From: Clostridium beijerinckii | GTDB taxonomy: Bacteria > Bacillota > Clostridia > Clostridiales > Clostridiaceae | Direction: 5' to 3' | Assembly: GCA_003129525.1 (NCBI GenBank) | Contig: CP029329.1 | Span: forward strand, 4,152,001-4,216,000 | DNA length: 64,000 nucleotides | Shown here: in pieces, positions 47,181-57,309 of the stretch | How the letters are laid out: every line of letters starts with the position of its first letter | Numbering within the stretch: the stretch's first letter is position 1 | Position numbers and translations under genes: made by a program | The notes under the pieces: model-generated | What the model saw: the letters and a program-made list of their open reading frames with translations, nothing else | Database searches by the model: none | What the model was told of the DNA's origin: nothing

Positions 47181-48530
47181 TTAAACAAATATATTCAATA
47201 TCAAAATACATACTAATCCTGTTACTGACACAATGGTTGCTAGTATAGTCCAGGTTGAGAATGTTTCTTTCATGCTTAAACCAAAGTATTCTTTAACCAT
47301 CCAGAATCCAGCATCGTTTACATGAGATGCTATTGCACTTCCGGCTCCAGTTGCAAGTGTTACTAAGGCTAGATTGACATCGGGATGACCAGCAAGCATT
47401 GGAATAACTAGACCTGCTGTTGATAGAGCTGCTACTGTTGCAGAACCTAAACAAACACGTAAAATGGCTGCAACTATCCATGCAAGTAGTATAGGTGATA
47501 TGGAACTTCCTTGAAATAGTAAAGCGATATAATTGCCAACGCCTCCATCAATAAGCACTTGTTTAAAAGCACCCCCGCCACCAATAATTAAAAGCATCAT
47601 TCCAATTGACGAAATGGCAGAAGAACAAGAAGTCATCACTTGTTTAATTGGAACCTTCCTTCCTATTCCCATAGTATAGATTGCAAGTATTAAAGATATA
47701 GTCATTGCTGTCGATGGATTACCAATAAAGCTAATAACATCAAACAAATAATTTCCTGGAATTCCTGCTGTTTTTTGTATCATTGAAATTATTGTTGAAA
47801 CCATCATTAAAATAACAGGAAACATCGCTGTTAACAAACTAATTCCAAAACTAGGTGTTTCTTCGAGTTTAAACGTTTTTTGTTCACCTAAAGATTCAAT
47901 ATTACCATTTTTATTAAAAGCGGTAGGTATAATTTTTTTAGCAATCTTAGTATATATTGGCCCTGCTAAAATAACAGATGGTATTGCTACAATAATACCG
48001 TACATTAAAACGGTTCCAAGGTCTGCTCCATATTCTCCAGCTATTGCTGTTGGTCCTGGATGTGGAGGCAGAAATCCATGTGTTGCTAATAAAGCAGCAA
48101 GCATTGGAATACCTAAGTGCATTGGAGAAATTTTTAATTCTCTTGAAATAGAAAATATAATTGGAATTAATAAAACTAATCCTACTTCAAAAAACATTGC
48201 TATACCAACAATAAATGAAGCAACTACAACAGCCCATTGAACTCGTTTTTCTCCAAATTTGTCAATCAAAGTCATGGCAATACGCTGTGCTCCACCTGAA
48301 TCAGCAACTAATTTACCGAGCATGGCACCAAGACCAAATATTAAAGCTATATGGCCAAGTGTTCCGCCCATCCCTGATTCAATCGTTGCAACAATCTTTC
48401 CAAGAGGTTCCCCCAACACCACAGCTGCAAGAAATGAAACAATAAGCAATGAAATAAATGTATTTAATTTGAAGACAGAAATTAATATAAGTAAACACAC
48501 TACTGCTAGTGCTATAATTAATAATGGCAT
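47181..48530 (-). CDS. gntP: GntP family gluconate/pentonate permease
   Basis: A 449-residue polytopic symporter of the GntP family with about twelve helices. Typical motifs are [24 protein letters not shown] ([19 protein letters not shown]), [17 protein letters not shown], and [15 protein letters not shown]. It imports aldonates with protons. It matches the position of YjhF in the E. coli yjhIHGF cluster: next to a YjhG-type dehydratase, a YjhH-type aldolase and an IclR regulator. A pentonate such as D-xylonate is therefore a better substrate guess than gluconate. Confidence 0.92.
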   Translation of the reverse strand: MPLLIIALAVVCLLILISVFKLNTFISLLIVSFLAAVVLGEPLGKIVATIESGMGGTLGHIALIFGLGAMLGKLVADSGGAQRIAMTLIDKFGEKRVQWAVVVASFIVGIAMFFEVGLVLLIPIIFSISRELKISPMHLGIPMLAALLATHGFLPPHPGPTAIAGEYGADLGTVLMYGIIVAIPSVILAGPIYTKIAKKIIPTAFNKNGNIESLGEQKTFKLEETPSFGISLLTAMFPVILMMVSTIISMIQKTAGIPGNYLFDVISFIGNPSTAMTISLILAIYTMGIGRKVPIKQVMTSCSSAISSIGMMLLIIGGGGAFKQVLIDGGVGNYIALLFQGSSISPILLAWIVAAILRVCLGSATVAALSTAGLVIPMLAGHPDVNLALVTLATGAGSAIASHVNDAGFWMVKEYFGLSMKETFSTWTILATIVSVTGLVCILILNIFV

Positions 48531-48711
48531 AATATCACTCCCAATCTAATTATTACTATTTTTTTATCTTTCACAGAACTCCAAAGCCATAGGCTTTATG
48601 CCGTTTCGTAAGTATATTTTTGAAGGATTTCCCTCACATAAAATCAAAATTTATATGTGCAAAAGTTAATTTAAGAGAGGGTTATCCTTGCTAGCAAATT
48701 CAAATAAATTA

Positions 48712-50685
48712 TTATTCTTTAGCCATAGCTTTCTTTCCAGCTTCAATAACTTCAATAATTTTATCTACATCATATACACTTCCACCCCAAGTTCCGCCAC
48801 TAACGGCTTGAAGTGCTGCCCATAATCTTGTATCATCTGGAAGATCTGGATCAGGTTGAAGATTTGGATCAGTTTCACGTGCTTCTAAAACTTTAGCTGC
48901 TTCTTCATAAGAAAGCTGTTTATCCTCAGTTCCAATGAAATTAATTGATCCCTCAAGCTGATTAGTATCAATTATGATTTCAATAACGTCTCCGTCCTTC
49001 AATTTTCCGAGAGGACCTCCTGCCAATGCCTCAGGCCCTACATGTCCAAAACAAGCACCTGTAGAAACACCAGAAAAACGTGCATCTGTAATTAGAGAAA
49101 CATGCTTACCAAAAGGCAATTTTTTTAAAGCAGAAGTTAATTGGTACGTTTCTTCCATTCCTGTTCCCATTGGTCCTACACCACTTACAATCATTACATC
49201 ACCAGCTTTAATCTTTCCACCATCCTTAATCGCTTTAATAGCTGACTTTTCAGAGTTGAAAACTTTAGCTTTCCCAGTGTGTCTAAATACCCCGTCGTCA
49301 TCTATAACAGATGGATCAATAGCCGTTGATTTTACTACTGAACCTTCAGGGGCAATATTTCCTAACGGGAAAGTTACTGTTGATGTTAGTCCTCTTTCTT
49401 TTGCCTGGCTTGGGTTCATAATAACTTCATCAGGATCAACTCCATCCACTTCAACTAGACGGTTTCTGCATTGTATACGTCTTTCAGATTTTTCCCACCA
49501 ATCAAGGTTAGCTCCAAGTGTTTCTCCTGTAACAGTAAGAACATCCTCATGCAACAGCCCAAGTTTTCTTAAATGAAGCATAACCTCAGGAACTCCTCCT
49601 GCTAAGAATACGTTGACTGTAGGGTAATTAACTGGTCCAATAGGCATAACACTCACTAAACGAGGTACTTTTTTATTAATTTTTGCCCAGTCTTCCACAG
49701 TTGGCATTTTACAATTGGCAGCATGTGCAATTGCTGGGAGATGAAGAAGCAAGTTTGTTGATCCTCCAAAAGCAGCGTGAATCATCATGGCATTCTCAAT
49801 TGCTTTATCTGTAATAATATCCTTCGTAGTTATTCCATTGTTGGCCATTTCAAAAGCTGCCTTGGCTGACTGCTTAGCGATTTCTTCCCATATTGGTTGG
49901 CCGGAAGGTGCTAACGCAGAGTGAGTCAATGCCATTCCTAATGCTTCAGCAATGACCTGAGAAGTACCGGCTGTCCCAAAGAACTGACATCCTCCACCAG
50001 CAGAAGCACAAGCTTTACATCCTAGACTTGAAGCATCTTCTAATGAAATTTCATTATTGGCAAATCTAGCTCCAATCGTTTGAATTATTCCTGCGTCTTC
50101 CCCCTTTGTAGGTTGAAGTGTTGCACCTCCAGGAACAACAATAGTTGGCAAATCATGCATAGATGCCAGTGCCATCATCATTGCAGGTAGACCTTTGTCA
50201 CATGCAGCCACTCCGACTACTGCACGCCTTGTTGGCAATGAGCGAATTAATCTACGAAATACTATTGATGCATCATTACGATAAGGTAGAGAGTCAAACA
50301 TTCCGGTTGTACCCTGGCTACGTCCGTCACATGGATCCGTTACGTATGCAGCATGAGGGACACCTCCAAGTTTCTTGATTTCTTCAGCTGCTGCTCTCAT
50401 TTGCAATCCTAATTCAAAGTGGCCTGTGTGTAATCCTACAGCAATTGGAGTACCATCATTATCACGGATTCCGCCTTGAGTACTAAGTATTAGCACATTA
50501 TCTCCCAAGAGTTTCGATGGCTCCCATCCCATACCAGCATTTAAAGTCATTCCGAATATATTGCCACTAGGTGAATCTTTCAACAATTCTGGTGTAAGTG
50601 GAAGTGAACCCTTCGGACCTTCTGCGTGAGTGTGAATTTCATATAAAGATACATTTTCATCACCATAAATAGATTTTAATGACAT
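48712..50685 (-). CDS. yjhG: D-xylonate/pentonate dehydratase (YjhG/YagF family)
   Basis: A 657-residue IlvD/Edd-family dehydratase of the long YjhG/YagF type, distinct from the 571-residue dehydratase near 9 kb. It opens [30 protein letters not shown], typical of this subgroup. Likely Fe-S cysteines are Cys119 (DPCDGRSQG), Cys162 (ACDKGLPAM) and Cys233 (GGGCQFFG). It converts a pentonate to 2-keto-3-deoxypentonate. Start at the ATG behind GGAGGGATAATT. Flanked by GntP and the aldolase on one strand. Confidence 0.92.
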   Translation of the reverse strand: MSLKSIYGDENVSLYEIHTHAEGPKGSLPLTPELLKDSPSGNIFGMTLNAGMGWEPSKLLGDNVLILSTQGGIRDNDGTPIAVGLHTGHFELGLQMRAAAEEIKKLGGVPHAAYVTDPCDGRSQGTTGMFDSLPYRNDASIVFRRLIRSLPTRRAVVGVAACDKGLPAMMMALASMHDLPTIVVPGGATLQPTKGEDAGIIQTIGARFANNEISLEDASSLGCKACASAGGGCQFFGTAGTSQVIAEALGMALTHSALAPSGQPIWEEIAKQSAKAAFEMANNGITTKDIITDKAIENAMMIHAAFGGSTNLLLHLPAIAHAANCKMPTVEDWAKINKKVPRLVSVMPIGPVNYPTVNVFLAGGVPEVMLHLRKLGLLHEDVLTVTGETLGANLDWWEKSERRIQCRNRLVEVDGVDPDEVIMNPSQAKERGLTSTVTFPLGNIAPEGSVVKSTAIDPSVIDDDGVFRHTGKAKVFNSEKSAIKAIKDGGKIKAGDVMIVSGVGPMGTGMEETYQLTSALKKLPFGKHVSLITDARFSGVSTGACFGHVGPEALAGGPLGKLKDGDVIEIIIDTNQLEGSINFIGTEDKQLSYEEAAKVLEARETDPNLQPDPDLPDDTRLWAALQAVSGGTWGGSVYDVDKIIEVIEAGKKAMAKE

Positions 50686-50786
50686 AATTATCCCTCCATA
50701 TTTCCATAGTTTAATTAACAAAGTATAGTGCCTTATAAGATTATAGCGATATATAGTAATTTTTAAGAAATTGCAATGGATTGCTC

Positions 50787-51686
50787 CTAAACCATATGAT
50801 GAATATCTTCCATAATTTTTTTAATTGAATCCGTTTGTTTTTCATCAGCCTGCAAAATAGGAGTTTTACAGTAGTCCTTAATATCCACACCTTTTAACAT
50901 CATAGTTTTTTTGATAATCGGAATAAAAGATTTACCTACATCATACAATTTAGATAATTTATCAACAGTACTCTGAATTTCAGCTATTCTATCGATATTT
51001 TTCTCATTAACTGCTTTTACCCAATCCACAAAAATCTCTGGATAAGGATTGGAAAGCGCGCTAATACATCCGCTACCACCAGAAACAACATTATGTACAA
51101 AATTTTCGTCAAACCCCGAAAACACCTTAAACTCAGGGAACTCACTCTGTATGGTTTGGATTAGTTTTCTAGTATGTCCCATTTCTGATACTGTATCTTT
51201 ATAACCAACAATATTACTATGCTTTCTCAATAAATTAAGTGTAAATTCCGGTGATAAATCATAGCCAGTTCTGTCAGGAAAATTATATAAATAAATATCA
51301 CCTTTTACAGATTCCGCCACTTTTCCATAGTAAGATTCCAAATTTTCATCCGATAGTGGAAAATAATATGGGCTGATAATGATAACACCATCCGCTCCAG
51401 CATCAATAGCATAATTGGAAAGTTCAATTGTTTCGGCTGTTGTCATACAACCTGTCCCAATAATAACCTGTGTCCTTTTATTTACATAGTGAACAACAAG
51501 ATCAATTAATTCCTTCTTTTGTTCAGTAGACATGGCATAGAATTCACCTGTGCTACCCATAATAACTAGACCGTCTATACCTGAGTTAATGAGATAGTCG
51601 TAAACATTTTGATTTGCCTTGATGTCTAAGTTTCCCTCAGCATCAAATGCAGTAATAACAGGTGTTAAAAATTCAATTTTTTTCAT
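50787..51686 (-). CDS. yjhH: 2-keto-3-deoxypentonate aldolase (DapA/YjhH family)
   Basis: A 299-residue class I aldolase of the DHDPS/NAL superfamily. The Schiff-base lysine is Lys163 in [10 protein letters not shown], and the proton-relay tyrosine is Tyr134 in [20 protein letters not shown] binds the keto acid carboxylate. The PDRTG variant is usual in YjhH/YagE-type enzymes rather than DapA. It would split 2-keto-3-deoxypentonate into pyruvate and glycolaldehyde. First gene of the minus-strand operon, divergent from the IclR regulator. Confidence 0.9.
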   Translation of the reverse strand: MKKIEFLTPVITAFDAEGNLDIKANQNVYDYLINSGIDGLVIMGSTGEFYAMSTEQKKELIDLVVHYVNKRTQVIIGTGCMTTAETIELSNYAIDAGADGVIIISPYYFPLSDENLESYYGKVAESVKGDIYLYNFPDRTGYDLSPEFTLNLLRKHSNIVGYKDTVSEMGHTRKLIQTIQSEFPEFKVFSGFDENFVHNVVSGGSGCISALSNPYPEIFVDWVKAVNEKNIDRIAEIQSTVDKLSKLYDVGKSFIPIIKKTMMLKGVDIKDYCKTPILQADEKQTDSIKKIMEDIHHMV

Positions 51687-52259
51687 GTATGATTTCTCCT
51701 TTATTAAAAATTAGTCTAAATTCAAATCCTATTTTATATTTTTTATATAATTTATACATATATGGTTAGTTTAACTATTTAATAATTTTGATAAAATGCT
51801 CAAAGATTTCATCTTTAATTGAATTATGAGTTAGAATTTTCGTGCTAATTTAATAACTTATGAATATGCGCCCTCCCCTCTCTATTGTTCGTATATACGT
51901 TTATCATTTGTTTATACGAATCCTATAACTAAATATTACCACATTTTTTTATCATGTCAAGATAATATTTAACCGTTTTCAAAAAAATATTATTCAAATT
52001 CACTCACTGTTTGTGATTTATTCTTGTATGTATAACCCGACATTGAATAGTTCTAACAAAATATATATAATTATAATTATTAATTATTAATTTTTACTAT
52101 ATAAGTTGTGATAATACTGATACAATACAGTAACTTCCATAAATATAGATCACCAAGTTCCACAGCAAATAATATACAAGCTCTGTATTAGATTGTATAA
52201 TCTTTATTGCAACTTATACATATTTGATTTTTATAAAAATTTGAATGGCGGGTGTAAAT
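51687..52259. promoter_or_regulatory. divergent control region of the pentonate cluster
   Basis: 573 AT-rich bases between aldolase and IclR genes. The inverted repeat at 51888-51920 is the best operator; further right no coding remnant was found. Confidence 0.5.
51888..51920. promoter_or_regulatory. probable IclR operator
   Basis: TTCGTATA and TATACGAA form a perfect inverted repeat 17 bases apart, with the smaller palindrome CGTATATACG inside. It lies about 200 bases before the aldolase start in the divergent region. Confidence 0.5.
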
Positions 52260-53009
52260 ATGACACATAAACCAACGGAAAGAGTGCTGAATATATTAAA
52301 TCTTTTATCAATTAATCCTAAAGGTCTAACTTTAACAGAGATTTCTGAATCAATTGATATACCAAAAAGCACTCTTTATCCTATTATGCAAACGATGTTA
52401 GAACGTAATTTTGTTTCTATCGAAAAAAACTCTTTAAAATATGCAATTGGAATTTCCGCATTTTGTATTGGGGCATCCTATACACGAGATAAGTATATGT
52501 TAGACTTTATTAAAAAAATAATGAATAATATTGTCATCAATATCGATGAAACCTGTCAAATGGGGGTTATGGATGGAAATAATGTACTGTATGTATTGAA
52601 AGAAGATCCTGGAAAAGATATAGATTTTCGCATTATTTCTAATATAGGAAAACGACTCCCCGCTTACTGCACAGCTTTAGGAAAAGCCTTATTAAGCGAA
52701 TATGAAATTGAAGAAATAAAAACACTTTATCCTGACGGCTTAAAAGCCATTACAGAAAATACTATAACAGATTTTACTATTTTAGAAGATCAATTAAAGA
52801 AGATTAGAAAAACTCATGTGGCAATAGAAGTTGAAGAAGTAACAAAATTTTTACGCTGCTACGCAGTTCCATTGACCTCAAAAGGAAAAATAATCGCAGC
52901 CATTAGTATTAGTATTCCAACATTCCGAGCTACTGATGAAAAAAACAACCTAGCAATTGAATTATTATTAAAAGCAAAACAGCAAATTGATGCTGTTAGT
53001 TTGGACTAA
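52260..53009 (+). CDS. IclR family transcriptional regulator
   Basis: A 249-residue regulator. N-terminal winged HTH (about 5-65): RVLNILNLLSINPKGLTLTEISESIDIPKSTLYPIMQTM. The C-terminal IclR effector domain (about 80-245) has RLPAYCTALGKALLSEY and LRCYAVPLTSKGKIIAAISISIPTFR. It is the counterpart of YjhI in the E. coli pentonate cluster and probably represses the divergent aldolase-dehydratase-permease genes until a pentonate or its keto-deoxy product appears. The second ATG, after GCGGGTG, was preferred as start. Confidence 0.92.
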   Translation: MTHKPTERVLNILNLLSINPKGLTLTEISESIDIPKSTLYPIMQTMLERNFVSIEKNSLKYAIGISAFCIGASYTRDKYMLDFIKKIMNNIVINIDETCQMGVMDGNNVLYVLKEDPGKDIDFRIISNIGKRLPAYCTALGKALLSEYEIEEIKTLYPDGLKAITENTITDFTILEDQLKKIRKTHVAIEVEEVTKFLRCYAVPLTSKGKIIAAISISIPTFRATDEKNNLAIELLLKAKQQIDAVSLD

Positions 53010-53074
53010 ATATTATCAGCATTAATAACGTTATCTAAAATAATTAAATTTATAATGGTATGGGAAAAGATTAA

Positions 53075-53200
53075 TAATGAGTGTTCTAGAACGCATTCAG
53101 AAAGTGCCTGGTGGTATGGGGTTATACTTTTATTTTTCGGTGCTCTCATACAAGTATTCCTGTAATAAAGAGTTTTAGACTTTGTGAAAAATAAAAAAAC
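53075..53200 (+). ncRNA. probable IS110 bridge RNA region (remnant)
   Basis: Between the presumed left edge and the transposase, GTTCTAGAAC-centred pairing (GAGTGTTCTAGAACGCATTC) is followed by GTGCCTGGTGGTATGGGG and a T-rich segment. In IS110-group elements the left-end leader is transcribed into the bridge RNA that pairs with target and donor DNA. Boundaries and function are inferred from position; no structure prediction was run. Confidence 0.4.
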
Positions 53201-53264
53201 TGATATAAATATATTGTGTCGATTGCAAAGACAACAAAGTATTTATATCAGGAGGTTAACTTAA

Positions 53265-53347
53265 ATGAATAATATAATAATGGTTCCAAATACTTTAATC
53301 TTAGGAATAGACATTGCAAAAGAAAACCACTATGGTCAATTTGTAGG
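53265..53347 (+). pseudogene. IS110-family transposase, N-terminal fragment
   Basis: ATG after AGGAGGTTAACTTAA opens MNNIIMVPNTLILGIDIAKE, then NHYGQFVG, the start of the DEDD RuvC-like domain, with its first catalytic Asp in GIDIAKENH. The frame then enters palindrome B-4. Full length is about 400 residues. Confidence 0.7.
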
Positions 53348-53421
53348 AGCAAGTTCAGTCATTCTTCCTTCACAAATACCCCCGGGGGTTTTTGTGAAGG
53401 AGATACGACTGAACTTGCTAC
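53348..53421 (+). repeat. dispersed repeat family B, copy 4 (full palindrome form)
   Basis: AGCAAGTTCAGTC / GACTGAACTTGCT ends, CCTTCACAAA / TTTGTGAAGG inner arms and CCCCCGGGGG at the centre make a nearly complete 72-base palindrome; only ATTCTT versus AGATAC are unpaired. It joins the cut IS110 transposase to the cut EIIAB gene. Confidence 0.9.
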
Positions 53422-54246
53422 TTCATTTGGGAGTACATTAATATTTTTAATTACTTCACGACTGCCTTCTTTAAAGCTCATATTTCCAATGGTTACAGTT
53501 TCTATGTTCCCTCCCGCATCCAAGTAACGTTTCACGTCTGTTGGATTTTTGAATAGCAAGAAAATGCGTTGTTTGCCATATTTCCCAGCTTGAATATTTT
53601 TTGCTGCTTCTTCAACAGGGAGGATAGATAAACGGATGGTTGAATTTGCTGCCATTCTTAACGAACTTCTTTGTAAGTCATCGGATGCAGCCTCGTCATT
53701 AGCAACAATAATGCGTTGAGCATTAAGATTAGTCGTCCAAAAGCCAGCCACTTGTCCGTGAATCAATCGTTCATCAATACGTGTGTTTACTATGTTAGCT
53801 TTATTTGCATAGTCTTGGTAAATGGATAAATCACTATTTGTCTTTACTTTAGATTTAGAGGCGGTTTGGTTCATTGTTTCTTTGACATCTACTATAGAAT
53901 TTTGGGCAAGCTTTGCTAACTCACTCGCATTTGCACCATTGGTGTAAGCTTCAAGGGTGAGAGGTAAATTCAGACCTGCCATAATTTCTACATCTTCTGC
54001 CTTGCTGTATAATTTCAAAGCTACATTGCAAGGTGTGCCCCCAAGCAAATCAGCGATGATCAATTTGTTACCCGATAATGTTTCTATTTTTGCTCTCAAA
54101 TCATTTTCAAATTGGATATTATCACCTTCTGGTCGAAGTGAAACCACATAAACGTTTTCTGTTTGCCCAACAATCATTTCCAAACTCATTTTTACTCCCT
54201 GCGCCATGTCGCCATGACTGATCAAAACTATCTCTTTCACTCTCAT
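53359..54246 (-). pseudogene. mannose-family PTS IIAB protein, 3' truncated
   Basis: The IIA domain is complete with His11 (VLISHGDMAQG) and LLGGTPCN. A linker covers 120-150 and the IIB domain has His163 (RIDERLIHGQVAGFW). Native sequence stops near residue 276 (NVLPNEV); the last 19 residues (ASSVVSPSQKPPGVFVKEE) are read from repeat B-4. About 40 residues of IIB and the whole IIC and IID genes are gone, so sugar transport by this system is unlikely unless partners exist elsewhere. GC-richer than its surroundings. Operator palindrome and good RBS upstream are intact. Confidence 0.85.
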
Positions 54247-54265
54247 TCCTCCTAATGAACTTATA

Positions 54266-54291
54266 TACTTAACATGTTAACCTGTTAAGTA
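54266..54291. promoter_or_regulatory. operator of the beta-galactoside locus, site 1
   Basis: TACTTAACA and TGTTAAGTA flank TGTTAACC, with TTAACATGTTAA nested inside. It lies 20 bases before the EIIAB start and closely resembles a second site before the beta-galactosidase gene. Confidence 0.65.
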
Positions 54292-54494
54292 TAGTATAAA
54301 GCAATCCTAATTAAGTTACAAGTATTTTATGAAATATATTAAAAAAACTTAATAAATTCTTATTATAAATTCCCATTAAATTTTAATTTAATCATTTTCC
54401 TCCTGCATTTGATAATTTTTATCCCCATAATGAAAATGTTTATGTTAATATATTTGTATATTAATCCGAAATTTAAATGAAGGAGGATGCTAAT

Positions 54495-55220
54495 ATGGCA
54501 ATTCCAAAATATGAAATGATCAAACAAGACCTTCTACAAGAGATTAAAGATCATAAATTTATTCCAGGGGAAAAGTTTTACTCTGAAGCAGAGTTGAAAA
54601 ATCGTTACTCAGTAAGTTCAATTACGGTTGTTAAAGCGTTGAATGAACTTACTCTTGAAGGATATCTTTTCCGTATTCAAGGAAAAGGAACATTTGTTTC
54701 TAAAGCTAAAGTAAGCACAAATGTTAAATTTTCGGATATAGAAAATCATTCTGTGGATTCTGAACATGTTGAAGTACTTTCTGTAATCGAAGAAAATGAC
54801 CCTACTATTTTGAAAGAATTGAATTTAACAGCAAAGGATAGTTACGTGACCGTCACACGTGTTCGTTATGCGAATGATGTTCCTTTTTTAATTCACCATT
54901 CTCATTTACCGAGAAAACTCATTCAAACCAATTTGGAAAATTTAGAGGCGTTCTCAAGTGTGTCCGAACGTGTGCACTTAGATTCTGGCGTTAATTTGTT
55001 CAATCAGTCCTCTGTTGAAACGAATGACATCATATTCCCAGATGATCCTTCAATTCTAAACCAACTGCGCTTAAGTTTCAGAGAACCTGTTGTCGAACAA
55101 ATTAAGACGACCTACTTGGATTCTAACGAAGTCGCAGAATACACCGTTTCTTATAAGCATTGGAAGTTTTATAAGATTAAAATTGAAGTAGAGCATAAAA
55201 AACAAAGGTTGGGACAATAA
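54495..55220 (+). CDS. GntR/HutC family regulator (beta-galactoside locus)
   Basis: A 241-residue HutC-subfamily regulator. The N-terminal winged HTH reads FYSEAELKNRYSVSSITVVKALNELTLEGYLFRIQGKGTF. The UTRA effector domain spans about 85-235, with VTVTRVRYANDVPFLIHHSHLP. Start at the ATG eight bases behind AAGGAGG. It is divergent from the EIIAB gene and convergent with the beta-galactosidase. Two matching operators before those genes suggest that it represses both, as BgaR-like regulators do in streptococci. Confidence 0.9.
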   Translation: MAIPKYEMIKQDLLQEIKDHKFIPGEKFYSEAELKNRYSVSSITVVKALNELTLEGYLFRIQGKGTFVSKAKVSTNVKFSDIENHSVDSEHVEVLSVIEENDPTILKELNLTAKDSYVTVTRVRYANDVPFLIHHSHLPRKLIQTNLENLEAFSSVSERVHLDSGVNLFNQSSVETNDIIFPDDPSILNQLRLSFREPVVEQIKTTYLDSNEVAEYTVSYKHWKFYKIKIEVEHKKQRLGQ

Positions 55221-55239
55221 TGGCTCAACCTTTGTTTTT
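55198..55239 (+). terminator. terminator overlapping the end of the GntR gene
   Basis: AAAAACAAAGGTTG / CAACCTTTGTTTTT, 14-base perfect stem with a 14-base loop. The left arm is inside the coding region and the T-run completes the signal; it works for both converging genes. Confidence 0.85.
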
Positions 55240-55276
55240 ATATAAAGAGTAGTCAGATAGATGGAATTTACATTTT

Positions 55277-57070
55277 TTACTTAATACAAATAGATATATA
55301 TACTGGTTGATTTGTTAGTTCAATTGACTCAATCAATACGCCTTCTGTTTCAAAGACAACAATTTCGTTAACGCCTTCTTTTAAGAATTCTTTTGGACAG
55401 TATAGACTTCCAACTGGTCCGATATTCCAATAACGGCCTAAGTTTACACCGTCAACTGCCACAAACCCTTTACCAAATTTCGAACAGTCGATATAGGTGT
55501 CTGCAACAGTAGACACTTCAATTTCAAACTTATAAAAGGTGGGGTGCCCTGCTACAAATTTTTTTGAATAGTCCACTTTTTCCAATTGCTCTTTACTCAT
55601 ATCAAGCGCAAATTGTTTATAGCCAAGTTGATAATTCATGTTGTGCATAATGCCCTCACGAATCCCTTTTCGCTGAGTGTGCATCATCAGCTTGTAGCCA
55701 TAATTCGCTCGTCCGGTGTTTTCGATTAACACCTTCACATCAAGTGTTTCTTTATTGGAGCAACCTTTTACCATGCCAAAGTCTGCTACTTCTTCTTGGT
55801 TGACTGTCGCATAAGGCACATTATCCAAGAAGACTTGAGCACGATCACTTGCTCCTATAAGCTTGAACTTATTTTCACGATGATAGTTTTTAATTTCAAC
55901 CTCATATAAACTGTAACCTAAACCACTTCCCATTTCTTCCATAGTAAGTGGATAAACAGATTCTTGAACCTCTGCTATATCAGCTAGAGTCTCAAATAAA
56001 GAAACAGCTGCTTTTACTTGAGCTTTGCCATAGTGACCGAACGTCTTGCTACGTGGTTCAGCCTGCCAAACATCTGGACAAACTTCTTTGATGACTTTTT
56101 GAACAGCAAAATACTTCGGTGTTGGATTTCCTGCTTCATCTAACAAGGCATCGTAATCATAGCTCGTGATTTGTGGTAAATCTTTCACTCCACGCACAGA
56201 ACACCCATTATAAAAGCCAAAATTGGTTCCACCATGAAACATGTAAAAGTTAATAGACCCTAATTCAAGCATTTCTTTAACGTCTTTAGCTAAGTCTTCT
56301 GCATCGCGACGGATAATTTCTTCACCCCAACGATTAAACCAACCGTCCCAAAACTCCATACACATAATCGGCCATTTTTTACCGTGCTGATCAAAAAAGT
56401 TTTGCAAGTGTCGAACATTTTCTTTTGAACGTGAGCCAAAATTACCAGTAACAAATACATCTTCATCAATCAAAGTGCCTGCGTCTAAGAATTCAGGGTC
56501 TGCTCCATCCGCTGTGAATAAAGGCACATCCACGCCTAACTCTTCCATTATGATTTTAGTTTGATATAGATAATTTTTTTCCATTCCATAAGACCCATAC
56601 TCATTTTCAATTTGCATCATAATAATAGGTCCATCATTTGTCGCTTGATAAGGAACTAACTTAGGAATCAAATGACAAAGGTAGTTTCTCACTTTTTCCA
56701 TAAATAAAGGACAAGTCGATCTTACACGCATACCTGGCGAATTTAACAACCAAGCTGGCAATCCTCCAAATTCCCATTCTGCACAAATATAAACAGATGG
56801 ACGCAAGATAACCATTAACCCAAATTCAGCGGCTTTTTGGATAAAACCTTCTACATTTTTCATCCCAGAAAAATCAAATTCACCTTCAAAAGGTTCATGA
56901 ATATTCCAAGGGATGTAAGTTTCAACCGCATTAGCACCTAAAGCTTTTAGATTGTAAAGACTGTCTTCCCATTGCTTTTCTGTTAAGCGGAAGTAATGGA
57001 TCGCTCCGCTGATAAGTTTTGTTTTTTTGCCATTCACTAAAAAATCTTCTTTTATTTCAAATGTATTCAT
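55277..57070 (-). CDS. bgaC: GH35 beta-galactosidase (BgaC-like)
   Basis: A 597-residue cytoplasmic glycoside hydrolase family 35 enzyme, related to streptococcal BgaC, which prefers terminal Gal-beta-1,3-GlcNAc. The barrel covers about 1-330 with SGAIHYFRLTEKQWEDSL and AEWEFGGLPAWLL. The acid/base is probably Glu157 in QIENEYGSYG and the nucleophile Glu239 in CMEFWDGWFN. C-terminal beta domains follow, with GFVAVDGVNLGRYWNIGP. The ATG behind GAAGGAAAATTA was chosen over one eight codons earlier. Together with the EIIAB and GntR genes it looks like an imported host-glycan module. GC is higher than flanking genes. Confidence 0.93.
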   Translation of the reverse strand: MNTFEIKEDFLVNGKKTKLISGAIHYFRLTEKQWEDSLYNLKALGANAVETYIPWNIHEPFEGEFDFSGMKNVEGFIQKAAEFGLMVILRPSVYICAEWEFGGLPAWLLNSPGMRVRSTCPLFMEKVRNYLCHLIPKLVPYQATNDGPIIMMQIENEYGSYGMEKNYLYQTKIIMEELGVDVPLFTADGADPEFLDAGTLIDEDVFVTGNFGSRSKENVRHLQNFFDQHGKKWPIMCMEFWDGWFNRWGEEIIRRDAEDLAKDVKEMLELGSINFYMFHGGTNFGFYNGCSVRGVKDLPQITSYDYDALLDEAGNPTPKYFAVQKVIKEVCPDVWQAEPRSKTFGHYGKAQVKAAVSLFETLADIAEVQESVYPLTMEEMGSGLGYSLYEVEIKNYHRENKFKLIGASDRAQVFLDNVPYATVNQEEVADFGMVKGCSNKETLDVKVLIENTGRANYGYKLMMHTQRKGIREGIMHNMNYQLGYKQFALDMSKEQLEKVDYSKKFVAGHPTFYKFEIEVSTVADTYIDCSKFGKGFVAVDGVNLGRYWNIGPVGSLYCPKEFLKEGVNEIVVFETEGVLIESIELTNQPVYISICIK

Positions 57071-57123
57071 TCTAATTTTCCTTCTGTGTTTCACCTTTTT
57101 CGGAAAGCAAAACTCGTCTTTAA

Positions 57124-57147
57124 ATTTTACAAGTTAACATATTAAGT
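57124..57147. promoter_or_regulatory. operator of the beta-galactoside locus, site 2
   Basis: On the minus strand AACTTAATATGTTAACTTGT matches site 1 (ACTTAACATGTTAACCTGT) in most positions. It lies about 55 bases before the bgaC start. Confidence 0.55.
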
Positions 57148-57309
57148 TATACCCATTATAGCTGATTTATTAAATATATCAAGACTTTTATAAAAATTCT
57201 CAAAATTGAGTGTCTTCTCATTCCTAATCTGGGCATAATTCCCGCTAAAGTTGAAAATGATTTAATCAAGACCCGAAACAGATGTTCATCCAAATCAATT
57301 CAGAAAGTA

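Larger units (their letters stand above)
53040..53347 (+). mobile_element. left end of an IS110-family insertion sequence (truncated)
   Basis: An intergenic stretch of over 200 bases with several small inverted repeats leads, via AGGAGGT, into a transposase start. IS110 elements carry a long non-coding left end just like this. Everything after about 28 transposase codons is missing, replaced by repeat B-4. The outer left boundary is not determined. Confidence 0.6.

Noticed and set aside
48974..49576. Long plus-strand open frame opposite the YjhG-type dehydratase gene
   Set aside because: Antisense shadow of a strongly conserved gene; Pro/Ser-rich composition and no ribosome site.
57150..57305. 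Possible transposase remnant on the minus strand (STLAGIMPRLGMRRHS)
   Set aside because: Only a short open stretch and no family motif; likely chance.
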